Positions 1 through 5,317 of a stretch of 6,185 nucleotides of DNA are shown here, in pieces. Source of the DNA: Candidatus Pacearchaeota archaeon (lineage in GTDB: Archaea; Nanobdellota; Nanobdellia; Pacearchaeales; GW2011-AR1); assembly GCA_017609795.1 (NCBI GenBank), contig JAFCDH010000061.1:1-6185 (forward strand), given 5' to 3'. The notes under the pieces were generated by a model, which had not been told where the DNA came from, ran no database searches, and was given only the letters and a program-made list of their open reading frames with translations. Positions within the stretch are counted from its first letter, which is position 1. The number at the start of each line of letters is the position of its first letter. The position numbers and the translations under genes are program-made.

Positions 1-342
1 ATCCAGGAAAATCATATTGAGATCTGGGATGGAAAAGGTGGAAAGGATCGTACAGTTCCAAAACCAAAGTCCTGGAGATCTAGTTATGAATTATATTTAC
101 CAATTAAAAAAACAGGTAGAAGTTTACAAAGAAATTTTAAAACAGCATTGAAGAAATCAAAACTCCCAGAATATTATACTTTCCATTCACTTCGTCATGG
201 CTTTGCAGTTAGATTAGTTGAGAGTGGAGTTCCATTAAATCAAGTCCAAATATTATTAGGGCATACTGATATTTCAACAACAGGAATCTATACCCAAGCA
301 AGACCTGTTGATGCATTAAAAAGTGTTGAGGAGTTGTGGTGA
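1..342 (+). CDS. Tyrosine recombinase/integrase, C-terminal catalytic part (5' end outside window)
   Basis: The reading frame is open from base 1 to the TGA at 340-342 and gives 113 residues without a start, so the gene begins upstream. It carries most of the catalytic core of the phage integrase/Xer family: a GKGGKDRTVP beta-hairpin (residues 11-20) that holds the catalytic lysine, the HSLRH box (H62, R65), LLGH (H88) and the nucleophile Y97 in TTGIYTQ. The spacings H-3-R-23-H-9-Y match those known for XerD. The first catalytic arginine and the core-binding domain must lie upstream. The protein would cut and rejoin DNA through a 3'-phosphotyrosine link, for integration/excision or dimer resolution. 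It resembles archaeal XerA-like enzymes. No attachment site is visible in this window, so its role as the element's own integrase is inferred from the plasmid- and virus-like genes that follow. Confidence 0.93.
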   Translation: MQENHIEIWDGKGGKDRTVPKPKSWRSSYELYLPIKKTGRSLQRNFKTALKKSKLPEYYTFHSLRHGFAVRLVESGVPLNQVQILLGHTDISTTGIYTQARPVDALKSVEELW

Positions 343-384
343 ATGACAGATAGATACATTTATAAATGGTGGTGGTGGTGTTAA
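343..384 (+). CDS. Possible 13-codon leader ORF with four consecutive Trp codons
   Basis: An ATG lies directly after the recombinase stop codon. It opens a 13-codon frame, MTDRYIYKWWWWC, that ends at TAA 3 bases before the parB start. The four TGG codons arise from a GGT trinucleotide repeat that also supplies the ribosome binding site of parB. It could be a translated leader linking the recombinase to parB, or only a by-product of the repeat. The second seems at least as likely, because the amino-acid sequence shows no other signal. Confidence 0.2.
   Translation: MTDRYIYKWWWWC
367..380 (+). promoter_or_regulatory. Ribosome binding site of parB inside a GGT repeat
   Basis: A TGG/GGT trinucleotide repeat offers several overlapping GGTG motifs. 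These pair with the CACC of the archaeal 16S rRNA 3' end. The last GGTG (377-380) lies 7 bases before the ATG at 388, a good spacing, which supports that start for the ParB-like gene. Repeats of this kind can change length by slippage. Confidence 0.6.
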
Positions 385-387
385 ATA

Positions 388-1386
388 ATGGAATTAAAAC
401 AGATTGAGATTAAGAAAGTATTTCCTAACTTCTCACAACCAAGAGAAAAATTTGATAAGGAAAAGATTAAAGAACTTGCTGAAAGCATTTTAGGAAATGG
501 TTTGATCAATCCAATTACAGTTAGACAAGATGGAAAAAAGTTTTTTATTGTTGCTGGTGAAAGAAGATGGACAGCATACAAGGTTGCTAAGTTAAATAAA
601 ATTGATGCTTTTGTTAAGAAATATAAAAATGAGGGTGAGTGGATGATTGAGAGTTTGATTGAGAATGTTCATAGAGAAGATTTAAACATAACAGAAAAAG
701 GGAAATATTTAATTAAAATTAAAGAAGTGGAAAACATCCCTAATAATAATCAATTAGCAAAGAGAGTTAATTTATCTTTGACGAATGTAGGTTTTGCAAT
801 AGATAGTGTTTCTGTTTCTGAAAAAGTTAAAGGGCCTTTAACTTATACTCAAATATCCGAAACTAAATATCTTGATGAAAAAGATAGAATGAGAGTTATA
901 AAAAAAGCACAAAAAGAAGAAATTGGAAATAGAAGTTTAAGGGCCTTATCAAAAGCAATTAAAAATGCTCCTGATGATGTCAAAGAAACTTTATTTAATG
1001 ATGAAATAACAACAGACCAAGCAGAAAGAATTTCTAAATTAAAAGATGAAGCAGCGAGGACAAAAGCAATTCAAGAACATAAAAATATTGCAGTAGTTTC
1101 AGAAGCAGTTGAAACAAATGTTGAAAACCAAATGACAGCGAGAGAAAAAAGAGAAAGAGATAAGGATTTAATGAAAGCAGGAAATTGGATTACTTCTTTT
1201 AGAAACTCAACAACTTCAAGTAGAAGAGAATTAGAAAAGACAATTAAGATATTATTGATTGCAACAAAGTTTGTTAATATTATGGATGAAAAACAGAAAG
1301 AAAAATTAGATGATGAGTTAGATAGATTTATTGAAATGTTGGAGAGAGGAGAACAACTTGCAAATCAAATTAAGAATCAATTATAA
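388..1386 (+). CDS. ParB-like partition/CTPase domain protein
   Basis: The 332-residue protein has the ParB/Spo0J N-terminal domain at about residues 4-100. Visible motifs are QPRE (17-20), the GERRWTAYKVA box (57-67; GERR is part of the CTP-binding motif) and ENVHREDLN (92-100; the second nucleotide-binding box). A weaker helix-turn-helix follows at about 119-145 (NNNQLAKRVNLSLTNVGFAI). The rest is mostly helical and charged, with no family signature that I recognise. ParB proteins bind parS-like sites and form a sliding clamp with CTP, acting with a ParA ATPase to segregate plasmids or chromosomes; relatives such as Noc or phage ParB-like proteins regulate genes instead. No ParA is encoded in this window, so partition is not certain. 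The start is supported by a GGTG ribosome site 7 bases upstream. The gene follows the recombinase by 45 bases on the same strand and is probably cotranscribed with the next gene, 24 bases downstream. Confidence 0.88.
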   Translation: MELKQIEIKKVFPNFSQPREKFDKEKIKELAESILGNGLINPITVRQDGKKFFIVAGERRWTAYKVAKLNKIDAFVKKYKNEGEWMIESLIENVHREDLNITEKGKYLIKIKEVENIPNNNQLAKRVNLSLTNVGFAIDSVSVSEKVKGPLTYTQISETKYLDEKDRMRVIKKAQKEEIGNRSLRALSKAIKNAPDDVKETLFNDEITTDQAERISKLKDEAARTKAIQEHKNIAVVSEAVETNVENQMTAREKRERDKDLMKAGNWITSFRNSTTSSRRELEKTIKILLIATKFVNIMDEKQKEKLDDELDRFIEMLERGEQLANQIKNQL

Positions 1387-1410
1387 ATCAAAAGAAGGGA
1401 GGGAAATAAA

Positions 1411-1899
1411 ATGAAAGGATTTAAACTACCAATAATATCAAAAGTTCCAATTGAAGTAGAGAACAAAATTAATAAAGAAGTAGAAAGAGATATTGCTTAT
1501 TCAAATTTAAGACAGGATAAATTTCATAAGCTATTTAATAAACCTAATTCTGTTTTGAGAAAAATAGGAGATTATTTATTGATGAATTATCAGAAAGGAG
1601 AAATTTCTTATAAAGAAATAAGGGATATTTTAGGTTTTTCAGAAGATTCAATAAAATTAAAGGTTTCAGAACTTAATTTCTATAAAAATTTTCCATTAAC
1701 TATGATCCCAGTTCCTAAAAGAAAAGGATATATACAAAGTTGTTTGAGAAATGATACAGATTACGAAAACTGGGATTTGAAAAAACAAAGGACAATAGTT
1801 TCTATGGAGCAAGTTAAATATAAAGCTAAAAAAACAACAAGTGCAAAAGAGAAAACTAAAAAAGAAATAAGAAATTTACCTCAAAAACAATCTGAATGA
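1411..1899 (+). CDS. Hypothetical protein with probable winged-helix DNA-binding region
   Basis: The 162-residue protein is not recognised as a named family. Residues 48-112 look like a winged helix: a helix at SVLRKIGDYLLMNY, then GEISYKEIRDILGFSEDSIKLKVSEL as a helix-turn-helix, then a beta-rich basic segment (PLTMIPVPKRKGYIQS) that could be the wing. The C-terminus (about 135-160) is a lysine-rich, probably disordered tail suited to nucleic-acid contact. A strong Shine-Dalgarno sequence (GGGAGGG, 1398-1404) precedes the ATG. It lies just behind parB and overlaps the next gene through an ATGA junction at 1896-1899, so the three are likely one operon. A role as a replication, partition or transcription regulator is inference from the fold guess and position only. 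Confidence 0.72.
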   Translation: MKGFKLPIISKVPIEVENKINKEVERDIAYSNLRQDKFHKLFNKPNSVLRKIGDYLLMNYQKGEISYKEIRDILGFSEDSIKLKVSELNFYKNFPLTMIPVPKRKGYIQSCLRNDTDYENWDLKKQRTIVSMEQVKYKAKKTTSAKEKTKKEIRNLPQKQSE

Positions 1900-2036
1900 T
1901 CTTTGAAATGAAAATGGAAAAAAAGGTAAAATGTAAATTTTGTAATTATGATTGGGTATCTAAATCTAAACTTAATTTTGTTACTTGTCCAAACTGTCAA
2001 AGAAAGACAAAAAAATATTTGAACAATGAAAAATAA
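1896..2036 (+). CDS. Small zinc-ribbon protein (46 aa)
   Basis: A 46-codon frame starts with an ATG that overlaps the TGA of the preceding gene (ATGA), a common coupled arrangement, and ends at TAA 2034-2036. It contains two CxxC knuckles, CKFC (residues 13-16) and CPNC (31-34), separated by 14 residues with an aromatic YDW between. This is the pattern of a single zinc ribbon, as in many small archaeal proteins. The tail QRKTKKYLNNEK is basic. In-frame ATGs at 1908 and 1914 are alternative starts; neither has a clear ribosome site, so coupling favours 1896. It probably binds nucleic acid or a protein partner, and may work with the winged-helix protein upstream. The specific function is unknown. 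Confidence 0.78.
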   Translation: MIFEMKMEKKVKCKFCNYDWVSKSKLNFVTCPNCQRKTKKYLNNEK

Positions 2037-2263
2037 AATGTATGTTAGTATTATTAGGCAAATAACGACAACCAAAAACATAAACCACCGAGGATAAATA
2101 AATAAAATAGTCATAAACTATATGAAACACGACGAAAAACAACAATATAAATCACCCTATAAAAAGGGTGGTCATAACAGAACCAATGATACATATAAAT
2201 CCAGATGCAAAGCAATATGTGCAAATGGAACTCACTATTGGAGATTAAAAAAAGGAAAACAAA
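2037..2263 (+). other. Poorly resolved stretch between the ParB block and the membrane genes
   Basis: Base use differs from the neighbouring genes: the plus strand is rich in A and C with few G. It contains a 52-codon frame (2122-2280), a 19-codon frame directly after the zinc ribbon (2038-2097), an A/T-rich segment (2095-2109) that could be a TATA region, and a hairpin around a second TATA-like sequence (2151-2172). It may be a promoter/operator region for the membrane-protein genes, a set of very small genes, or both. Confidence 0.4.
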
Positions 2264-2280
2264 ATGACACTACTAATTAA
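2122..2280 (+). CDS. Possible small ORF, 52 aa, unknown
   Basis: The frame codes for 52 residues. Its second half (KSRCKAICANGTHYWRLKKG) looks more like real protein than random translation, with two cysteines and a basic C-terminal half. No clear Shine-Dalgarno sequence precedes the ATG. It overlaps the start of the next gene by 17 bases. An A/T-rich segment about 20-25 bases upstream could serve as a TATA box for a leaderless transcript. No family is recognised; the stretch may be regulatory instead. Confidence 0.35.
   Translation: MKHDEKQQYKSPYKKGGHNRTNDTYKSRCKAICANGTHYWRLKKGKQNDTTN
2151..2172 (+). promoter_or_regulatory. Hairpin/inverted repeat around a TATA-like sequence
   Basis: ATCACCCT (2151-2158) and AGGGTGGT (2165-2172) can pair over 8 positions, one of them G-T, with a 6-base loop ATAAAA. 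The centre, CTATAAAAAG, resembles an archaeal TATA box. The unit could be an operator overlapping a promoter for the membrane genes that start at 2264, with a leader of roughly 75-80 bases, or an RNA hairpin in the messenger. It also lies inside a possible small ORF. Confidence 0.35.
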
Positions 2281-2416
2281 ATTAGGTTTACCGATTGTAT
2301 TCCTAATATGTTTAGGATTAGTTATCTGGATAGCTGTAAAAAGTGCAAAGGATCTTCCAAAAGGAAAGAAATTTCATAAGTTATCCAGGAAAGAATTGAA
2401 GAGGATGAGAAAGTAA
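2264..2416 (+). CDS. Small single-pass membrane protein (50 aa)
   Basis: The 50-codon frame encodes one hydrophobic helix at residues 4-25 (rich in L, I, V, ending in WIAV), followed by a strongly basic cytoplasmic-type tail (KDLPKGKKFHKLSRKELKRMRK). By the positive-inside rule the tail faces the cytoplasm. An AAAGG ribosome site (2251-2255) lies 8 bases before the ATG. The stop is followed after one base by the ATG of the next membrane gene (TAAaATG), so the two are probably translated together and may act together. The function is unknown; small membrane proteins like this in viruses include holin-like, virion and host-interaction proteins, but nothing here decides among these. Confidence 0.7.
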   Translation: MTLLIKLGLPIVFLICLGLVIWIAVKSAKDLPKGKKFHKLSRKELKRMRK

Positions 2417-2417
2417 A

Positions 2418-2825
2418 ATGACCAACTATCTCTCTAATCTATTAGACATTGTGGGTGAATACAACCCCACCACTGTAAAAAGCACCATAGTTACACTAAT
2501 TTGTATAGATCTCTTTGGAATATACTGGTATTTGGGTTGGAAACAACTAGGAATAGGTATATTAGTCATGCTTATGATAGGTTTTACTGCTGTTATAATT
2601 GCTGAAAGAAGAAATGAAAAGGAGGTTAATAAAATGGATAATGAAAAGAAAGAAAAGATAAGAAAACTTGAAAAAGAACTAAAAGATCTTAAAGGAGATG
2701 ATGAACATGAAGAAATTGAAGGAGAAGAAAAGAAAGAAGAAAAAGATGATGAAATGGGATTTGGGCTTCCAGATGCAGATGAATACAACAAAAGAGTTGA
2801 AAAAGCTTTGGGATCTGGGTTTTAA
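2418..2825 (+). CDS. Two-pass membrane protein with acidic coiled-coil tail; probable internal start
   Basis: The 135-residue protein has two hydrophobic segments (about residues 20-39 and 44-62) joined by a short turn (WKQLG), then a very charged tail. Residues 73-110 are rich in K and E with coiled-coil character (KIRKLEKELKDLK), followed by an acidic region and a short C-terminal part (GFGLPDADEYNKRVEKALGSGF). The start follows the previous stop by one base and lacks a strong ribosome site, so coupling is likely. In contrast, the in-frame ATG at codon 73 (2634) has a perfect GGAGGT 7 bases upstream. A separate 63-residue soluble product is therefore likely. The stop codon overlaps that of the convergent minus-strand gene. 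No family is recognised. Confidence 0.72.
   Translation: MTNYLSNLLDIVGEYNPTTVKSTIVTLICIDLFGIYWYLGWKQLGIGILVMLMIGFTAVIIAERRNEKEVNKMDNEKKEKIRKLEKELKDLKGDDEHEEIEGEEKKEEKDDEMGFGLPDADEYNKRVEKALGSGF
2621..2825 (+). CDS. Probable internally initiated short form (63 aa, codons 73-135)
   Basis: The Shine-Dalgarno sequence AAGGAGGT (2619-2626) lies 7 bases before an in-frame ATG at 2634-2636, inside the gene for the two-pass membrane protein. It is among the strongest ribosome sites in the window. Translation from it gives only the acidic coiled-coil tail without the membrane segments, a soluble 63-residue protein. It could be a partner or competitor of the full-length membrane form. Alternatively the long frame is an accidental extension and the short form is the only gene, though the two clear membrane segments argue against this. 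The interval given here includes the ribosome site. Confidence 0.5.
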
Positions 2826-3205
2826 TTAATATTATAAATCTTTTTGATTTTTTTTATTAAAAGCTTTTCCAATTTGTATTCTTCTAAAAGTCTAATAACT
2901 TTTATTAAAGAAGAAATTGAAAATCTATCTCCATCTTCTAAATCATCAATTAATAATTTTCTATAATGTTCTAACTTTCCATTTTCTTTTGAAATTATTT
3001 TCTTAGCTGTTTTTAATAGTTTATCTTTTTCAATCTTAGATATTAACCATATATATACTGGTTCTCCTGGAACAATTACATTAACAATTTTTCCAGTATG
3101 TTCTTTTCTAAATGGGATATGACTTGAAGTTCCAAATGGTGTTACTTTTCCCTCTATAACTACTCCTTCAAATTCTTTTTGTTTTTCAGTGATTTTAATT
3201 TTCAT
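2822..3205 (-). CDS. DUF2080-like domain protein with helical C-terminal extension
   Basis: The 127-residue protein begins with about 57 residues that match the look of DUF2080, a small family of archaeal transposon- and plasmid-borne proteins: EGKVTPFGTSSHIPFRKEHTGKIVNVIV (18-45), with the characteristic PFG and the glycine before the last strand. The fold is probably a small beta domain like AbrB-type DNA binders. Residues 58-127 form a charged helical extension that is not part of that domain and that I do not recognise. It has a GTGGAG ribosome-site-like sequence about 10 bases upstream. Its start overlaps the end of the zinc-finger gene by 11 bases, so it is the last gene of the minus-strand operon. 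DNA binding or autoregulation is plausible but inferred. The DUF assignment is from memory of the family pattern. Confidence 0.68.
   Translation of the reverse strand: MKIKITEKQKEFEGVVIEGKVTPFGTSSHIPFRKEHTGKIVNVIVPGEPVYIWLISKIEKDKLLKTAKKIISKENGKLEHYRKLLIDDLEDGDRFSISSLIKVIRLLEEYKLEKLLIKKIKKIYNIN
2841..2855 (+). terminator. Possible oligo-T terminator of the plus-strand block
   Basis: Runs of five T (2841-2845) and eight T (2848-2855) begin 15 bases after the last plus-strand stop codon. Archaeal RNA polymerase stops at such T tracts without needing a hairpin. The tract lies inside the 3' end of the convergent gene, where it encodes lysines on the other strand. Confidence 0.45.
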
Positions 3206-3986
3206 TTTTTATTTTCTCCACAGCTTTTTTCCATTCATTAACTCCACCTTTAAAATATTTATATAAAGCTCTCCCTTCATTAATAGTTAATATTCTATGA
3301 GATACTTCATTACTTAATCCTTTTTCTATAAAATATTCTTTTGAATATTTAGGATTAAGTGAAGAATGAACTGGAATCATCCCATTTTCATGACAAAGTT
3401 TAATATAACTCCCATATCTTTTATGGATATGACCAACAAAACCTGCTCCATATTCCTTTTTTATATCAATTAATGTTGGAGTTTTTCCTAATTTATCCCT
3501 TAATTTTAAAATCCTATCCATTATTTGTAAATCACAAACTCCATATTTATTAACTGTTTCCTCAGCTTTTTGTTTTCCTTTTCTATTTCCAGCATAACTA
3601 TTTCCCTTACCAAATCCATTATGAGAAAATTTATTATTAAATCTTTCAGGATGTTCTTTCATTAATTTAATCATAACAGCAGATTGATTTAATCTAAGTT
3701 TTTTAGATCTTAATGCAGTTGATATTGATAATCCAAATTTTTTTCTATATTCATTAGAAGTCATCTTATGAGTTTGAGCTAAATGAGAATTAAACATCTG
3801 CAACCATTCACCACAAATATGACATTGTAGTTTTCCAGATTCATAATCTTCTACTATTACTCCCATATAACCAAACCCCTTTTTTACTTTTTCAAATGGA
3901 GGAATATATTTTCCTACATTAACAAATCCAGAAGGACTATTATATTTGATTTTATTCAATACAATTTTTTTTGGATAGTATGGCAT
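3195..3986 (-). CDS. Ros/MucR-type zinc finger fused to homing-endonuclease-associated repeat
   Basis: The 263-residue protein has a C2H2 zinc finger at residues 55-73 (C55, C58, H68, H73), followed by MTSNEYRKKFGL (75-86). This C-x2-C-x9-H-x4-H plus the 'T..EYR.KFGL' tail is the hallmark of the Ros/MucR family, which binds A+T-rich DNA in bacteria. Residues 157-204 (ILKLRDKLGKTPTLIDIKKEY... to RYGSYIKLCHENGMIP) fit the homing-endonuclease-associated repeat, a helical DNA-binding unit with the pattern 'L...LGKTPT ... R.GS.....ENG'. No HNH, GIY-YIG or LAGLIDADG nuclease core is visible. It is therefore more likely a sequence-specific DNA-binding regulator, or a degenerate endonuclease, than an active nuclease. 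A clear GGAG site lies 7 bases before the ATG. The upstream gene stops one base before it (TAAaATG). Confidence 0.8.
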   Translation of the reverse strand: MPYYPKKIVLNKIKYNSPSGFVNVGKYIPPFEKVKKGFGYMGVIVEDYESGKLQCHICGEWLQMFNSHLAQTHKMTSNEYRKKFGLSISTALRSKKLRLNQSAVMIKLMKEHPERFNNKFSHNGFGKGNSYAGNRKGKQKAEETVNKYGVCDLQIMDRILKLRDKLGKTPTLIDIKKEYGAGFVGHIHKRYGSYIKLCHENGMIPVHSSLNPKYSKEYFIEKGLSNEVSHRILTINEGRALYKYFKGGVNEWKKAVEKIKNEN

Positions 3987-3987
3987 T

Positions 3988-4470
3988 TTATTCTCCTATA
4001 GGATTATTCATTACTTTAATAACCGAATCTAATCTTTTTTGTTTTGTATCTTCATCAAGTTCATCCCAATCATCAGGCATAATTAATCCTTTATTTTCAA
4101 GACCTGCTTTTAACATTCTAGCTTTCCAATCATTTTTTTCTTTCTGATCTTGACATAAAACTTCACCCATCTTTGCAACCATACTTGTCATTTTGAAATC
4201 ACTCCAATCAGTATGGTTTCCATCTATAAATTCCTTACAAACTTTTAATTCATCTTCAGAAATAACTTTATTATGAAATGCCTTATTAACTACTTCATTT
4301 AAAACACTTTGAAATTCATAACTTTCCCATGTCCTATTTTGATAAGTACATTTTCCAGTTTGTCTTTCAATTCCATTTTTAAGTAATGTAGCTAAATGTC
4401 TAAAACCATATCTTGTGCTTTGACTTTCACAAACCACTTCTATTTCTTTTGTTATTTTAAATATTCTCAT
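3988..4470 (-). CDS. Phage-type conserved hypothetical protein with NRTWESYEFQSVL motif
   Basis: The protein is 160 residues if started at the second ATG (4470), or 164 from the ATG at 4482. The later start is chosen because GGAGAG, which overlaps the first ATG, is then correctly placed as its ribosome site. The N-terminal 65 residues hold a pattern known to me from many small phage proteins: a VCE strand, STRYGFRHLATLLKNG, then CTYQNRTWESYEFQSVL. The rest is helical and acidic, ending in a DDWDELDEDTKQKRLDSV segment. No enzymatic motif is visible. It overlaps the end of the gene before it by 14 bases and is followed after one base by the zinc-finger gene, so it sits in the middle of a coupled set. 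Function unknown. Confidence 0.72.
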   Translation of the reverse strand: MRIFKITKEIEVVCESQSTRYGFRHLATLLKNGIERQTGKCTYQNRTWESYEFQSVLNEVVNKAFHNKVISEDELKVCKEFIDGNHTDWSDFKMTSMVAKMGEVLCQDQKEKNDWKARMLKAGLENKGLIMPDDWDELDEDTKQKRLDSVIKVMNNPIGE

Positions 4471-4729
4471 TTTTCTCTCCATAATCTTTTAATATTTGTT
4501 TTGAATCAATTACTTCAAAACCATTTTGTTGTAAAAATTCTTTAATATGTCTTGTAGTTGTATCACTATATAATCCATATATTGTTGCTTTTCCATCTTC
4601 TATTTTAGCAACAACAGTTGAATAACTAACTAAAACTAATTTATCTCCATCATAGATTACTTTAGCTTTTCCATAAAAGCTTTTTCTTGAATCATATTTA
4701 CATTCTAATTTTGTTTCCATTTTAATCAT
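4457..4729 (-). CDS. Phage-type conserved hypothetical protein with RHIKEFL motif (90 aa)
   Basis: The 90-residue protein has a beta-rich first half (KSFYGKAKVIYDGDKLVLVSYSTVVAKIEDGKATIYG) and a helix with the pattern YSDTTTRHIKEFLQQNGF (54-71). It matches a widespread family of small proteins in phages, whose function is not known to me. An in-frame ATG at 4720 is the alternative start; neither start has a Shine-Dalgarno sequence. The TATA box at 4757-4766 would place the transcript start about 7 bases before the ATG at 4729, so the gene is probably read from a leaderless or nearly leaderless message. It is the first gene of the downstream minus-strand operon and overlaps the next gene. The close pairing with the NRTWE family gene suggests a shared role. 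Confidence 0.75.
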   Translation of the reverse strand: MIKMETKLECKYDSRKSFYGKAKVIYDGDKLVLVSYSTVVAKIEDGKATIYGLYSDTTTRHIKEFLQQNGFEVIDSKQILKDYGEKNENI

Positions 4730-4748
4730 ATATCTATGATATATCTAT
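4730..4748 (-). promoter_or_regulatory. Direct repeat, candidate operator at the transcription start
   Basis: The 8-base unit ATATCTAT (plus strand) occurs at 4730-4737 and 4741-4748, that is, every 11 bases, about one helical turn. The two copies lie between the TATA box and the start codon, over the expected transcription start. A repressor bound there would block initiation. The zinc-finger or DUF2080-like product of the same operon could be that repressor, but this is a guess. Confidence 0.4.
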
Positions 4749-4756
4749 AGAAATAA

Positions 4757-4772
4757 CCTTTATAAATGTTTC
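4757..4772 (-). promoter_or_regulatory. Archaeal promoter (BRE-like element and TATA box)
   Basis: On the minus strand TTTATAAAGG (4766-4757) is a good archaeal TATA box, directly preceded by a purine/A-rich CGAAACA that could be the TFB recognition element. The expected transcription start, about 25-28 bases downstream, falls near 4735-4738, only a few bases before the ATG at 4729. This explains why that gene lacks a ribosome binding site. Confidence 0.7.
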
Positions 4773-4812
4773 GTTTTGATTTAATTATTGAATAGTAACA
4801 AAATATATAGAA

Positions 4813-5316
4813 TTATCTTCTTTTTTTGATTTGTCGTCGAGCTTTTACTAAATTCTTTAGTAATTTCTTTCTATGAATAGGAGTTATTTTTCTTTTATTT
4901 TTTGGAGGACTAATTATATACAAATCCCCTTCATGCTCATAACTTACTGATTCCTGCTTCCATTTTTTACCCCAGGAACCTATTTTTTTAATGACTTTAG
5001 GTCTATGTTTATTAAAATCCTTCTTTTCTGCAAATGCAGTAACTTTCACAGCTTTTTCTTTGATTAATCTTCCATGATCCTTTTTATCTTTTCTTTGAAC
5101 CCATCCTCCAACTGCTTTGACACTAGTATAACCTCCGAACCTATCTGATAAATATCTTCTAACATTTCTTACTCTTTCAGACATTTCAGATTTAGATATT
5201 TTTCTTTGAGTTTTTACTCCAGAAGTAGAAGGAACAATAACTGCTTGTTCCACTGGCAAATGAAAAGTTCTAGACCTTGCTTCCTTAGTCATCCTTAATT
5301 TTTTTGTTTCTACCAC
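4813..5316 (-). CDS. Conserved phage-like hypothetical protein, basic (167 aa)
   Basis: The start is GTG at 5316, one base after the stop of the preceding gene; an in-frame ATG at 5292 is the alternative. The central part has a pattern I associate with small phage and archaeal-virus proteins: VIVPST (27-32), a helix with VRRYLSDRFGGYTSVKAVGGW (52-72), GRLIKEKAVKVTAF (82-95), and a final strand QESVSYEHEGDLYII (121-135). The last 30 residues are very basic (KNKRK...RRQIKKRR), suggesting nucleic-acid contact. No catalytic motif is evident. It is the last gene before the internal promoter, and only weak T runs follow its stop, so transcription may continue into the next set. Function unknown. 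Confidence 0.7.
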   Translation of the reverse strand: MVETKKLRMTKEARSRTFHLPVEQAVIVPSTSGVKTQRKISKSEMSERVRNVRRYLSDRFGGYTSVKAVGGWVQRKDKKDHGRLIKEKAVKVTAFAEKKDFNKHRPKVIKKIGSWGKKWKQESVSYEHEGDLYIISPPKNKRKITPIHRKKLLKNLVKARRQIKKRR

Positions 5317-5317
5317 T

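Noticed and set aside
343..387. Attachment site or tRNA next to the recombinase
   Set aside because: The 45 bases after the integrase show no tRNA-like arms and no repeat of the sequence elsewhere in the window.
381..581. Minus-strand frame opposite the parB start
   Set aside because: It lies opposite a clear ParB domain and has no ribosome site or family pattern; it is a shadow.
2038..2097. 19-codon frame directly after the zinc-ribbon stop
   Set aside because: It has the TAAaATG junction but is very short, lacks a ribosome site and shows no protein-like pattern; kept only as a remark in the stretch 2037-2263.
1881..2114. Minus-strand hydrophobic frame (77 aa)
   Set aside because: It is antisense to the zinc ribbon; its phenylalanine- and isoleucine-rich look follows from the A-rich opposite strand.
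2426..2791. Minus-strand serine-rich frame (121 aa)
   Set aside because: The serine runs mirror the Glu/Lys codons of the acidic tail on the plus strand; no start signals or family match.
4773..4812. Terminator after the 167-aa minus-strand gene
   Set aside because: Only short T runs and no convincing hairpin are visible on the minus strand, so no terminator is called.
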